Shown here in pieces: positions 5,293 through 5,339 of a stretch of 5,339 bases of DNA. The notes under the pieces are model-generated. The model had not been told where the DNA came from. It worked only from the letters and a program-made list of their open reading frames with translations, and searched no databases. Positions within the stretch are counted from its first letter, which is position 1. Each line of letters begins with the position of its first letter. Origin of the DNA: Chloroflexota bacterium (GTDB taxonomy: Bacteria; Chloroflexota; Dehalococcoidia; SZUA-161; SpSt-899); NCBI GenBank assembly GCA_018725455.1, contig QLUN01000071.1:1-5339 (forward strand), written 5' to 3'. The position numbers and the translations under genes are program-made.

Positions 5293-5339
5293 ATGCAAGA
5301 TTTGCTTCAAAAAGGATTTAGTCTCGGTCTCGGCATATT
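5293..5339 (+). CDS. N terminus of a probable phasin-like protein, cut by the right edge
   Basis: Only 15 codons are visible: MQDLLQKGFSLGLGI. An amphipathic start of the type M-x-x-LL-x-K-x-F-x-LGLG is typical of small proteins annotated as phasin family or polyhydroxyalkanoate-synthesis regulator-like. These continue with a lysine/glutamate-rich helix (TKEKAEKFVDEL and similar). Most of these proteins have no shown link to PHA granules. The start is firm because of the ribosome site and the promoter upstream; the family call is tentative because so little is visible. Confidence 0.45.
   Translation, partial: MQDLLQKGFSLGLGI

Overview
The window looks like a moderately GC-rich bacterial chromosome. 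It has ordinary housekeeping genes, sigma70-type promoters and spacers loaded with palindromic dispersed repeats. Taxonomy cannot be fixed from the sequence. The gene set and the style of repeats would fit an environmental lineage such as Chloroflexota, but that is only a guess.

Layout. Bases 2-190 are the tail of an open frame cut by the left edge. It begins with a DYNGARN motif like the third RuvC motif of TnpB (IS200/IS605 family). Its 3' end and the bases after it can form several hairpins, so an omega RNA/right-end region is possible. Bases 246-437 are a palindrome-rich, MITE-like block bounded by an 11-bp perfect inverted repeat. Next come cinA (465-1691, +), a spacer with a C-rich/G-rich palindromic repeat (1782-1857), and a 12-helix MFS transporter (1885-3132, +). 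A Nudix hydrolase of the CoA pyrophosphatase type (3111-3680, -) runs head-on into the transporter with a 22-bp 3' overlap. A divergent intergenic region (3681-4035) holds heptamer repeats, a G-rich foldback repeat, a strong promoter (TTGACA-17-TATATT) and a hairpin leader. It is followed by an M42 family aminopeptidase (4036-5079, +). A second strong promoter (TTGACA-18-TATACT) and a roughly 150-nt structured leader precede the first 15 codons of a probable phasin-like protein at the right edge (5293-5339, +).

How the genes relate. There is no clear operon. The Nudix and M42 genes diverge, and M42 and the phasin-like gene each have their own promoter. CinA (NMN recycling, ADP-ribose cleavage) and the Nudix enzyme (CoA/nucleotide cleavage) are both nucleotide-cofactor housekeeping enzymes, but they are not co-transcribed. 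No gene cluster for a novel system is visible. The points most worth checking are the possible TnpB/omega RNA end at the left edge, the composite repeat at 246-437, and the two structured leaders upstream of the M42 and phasin-like genes.
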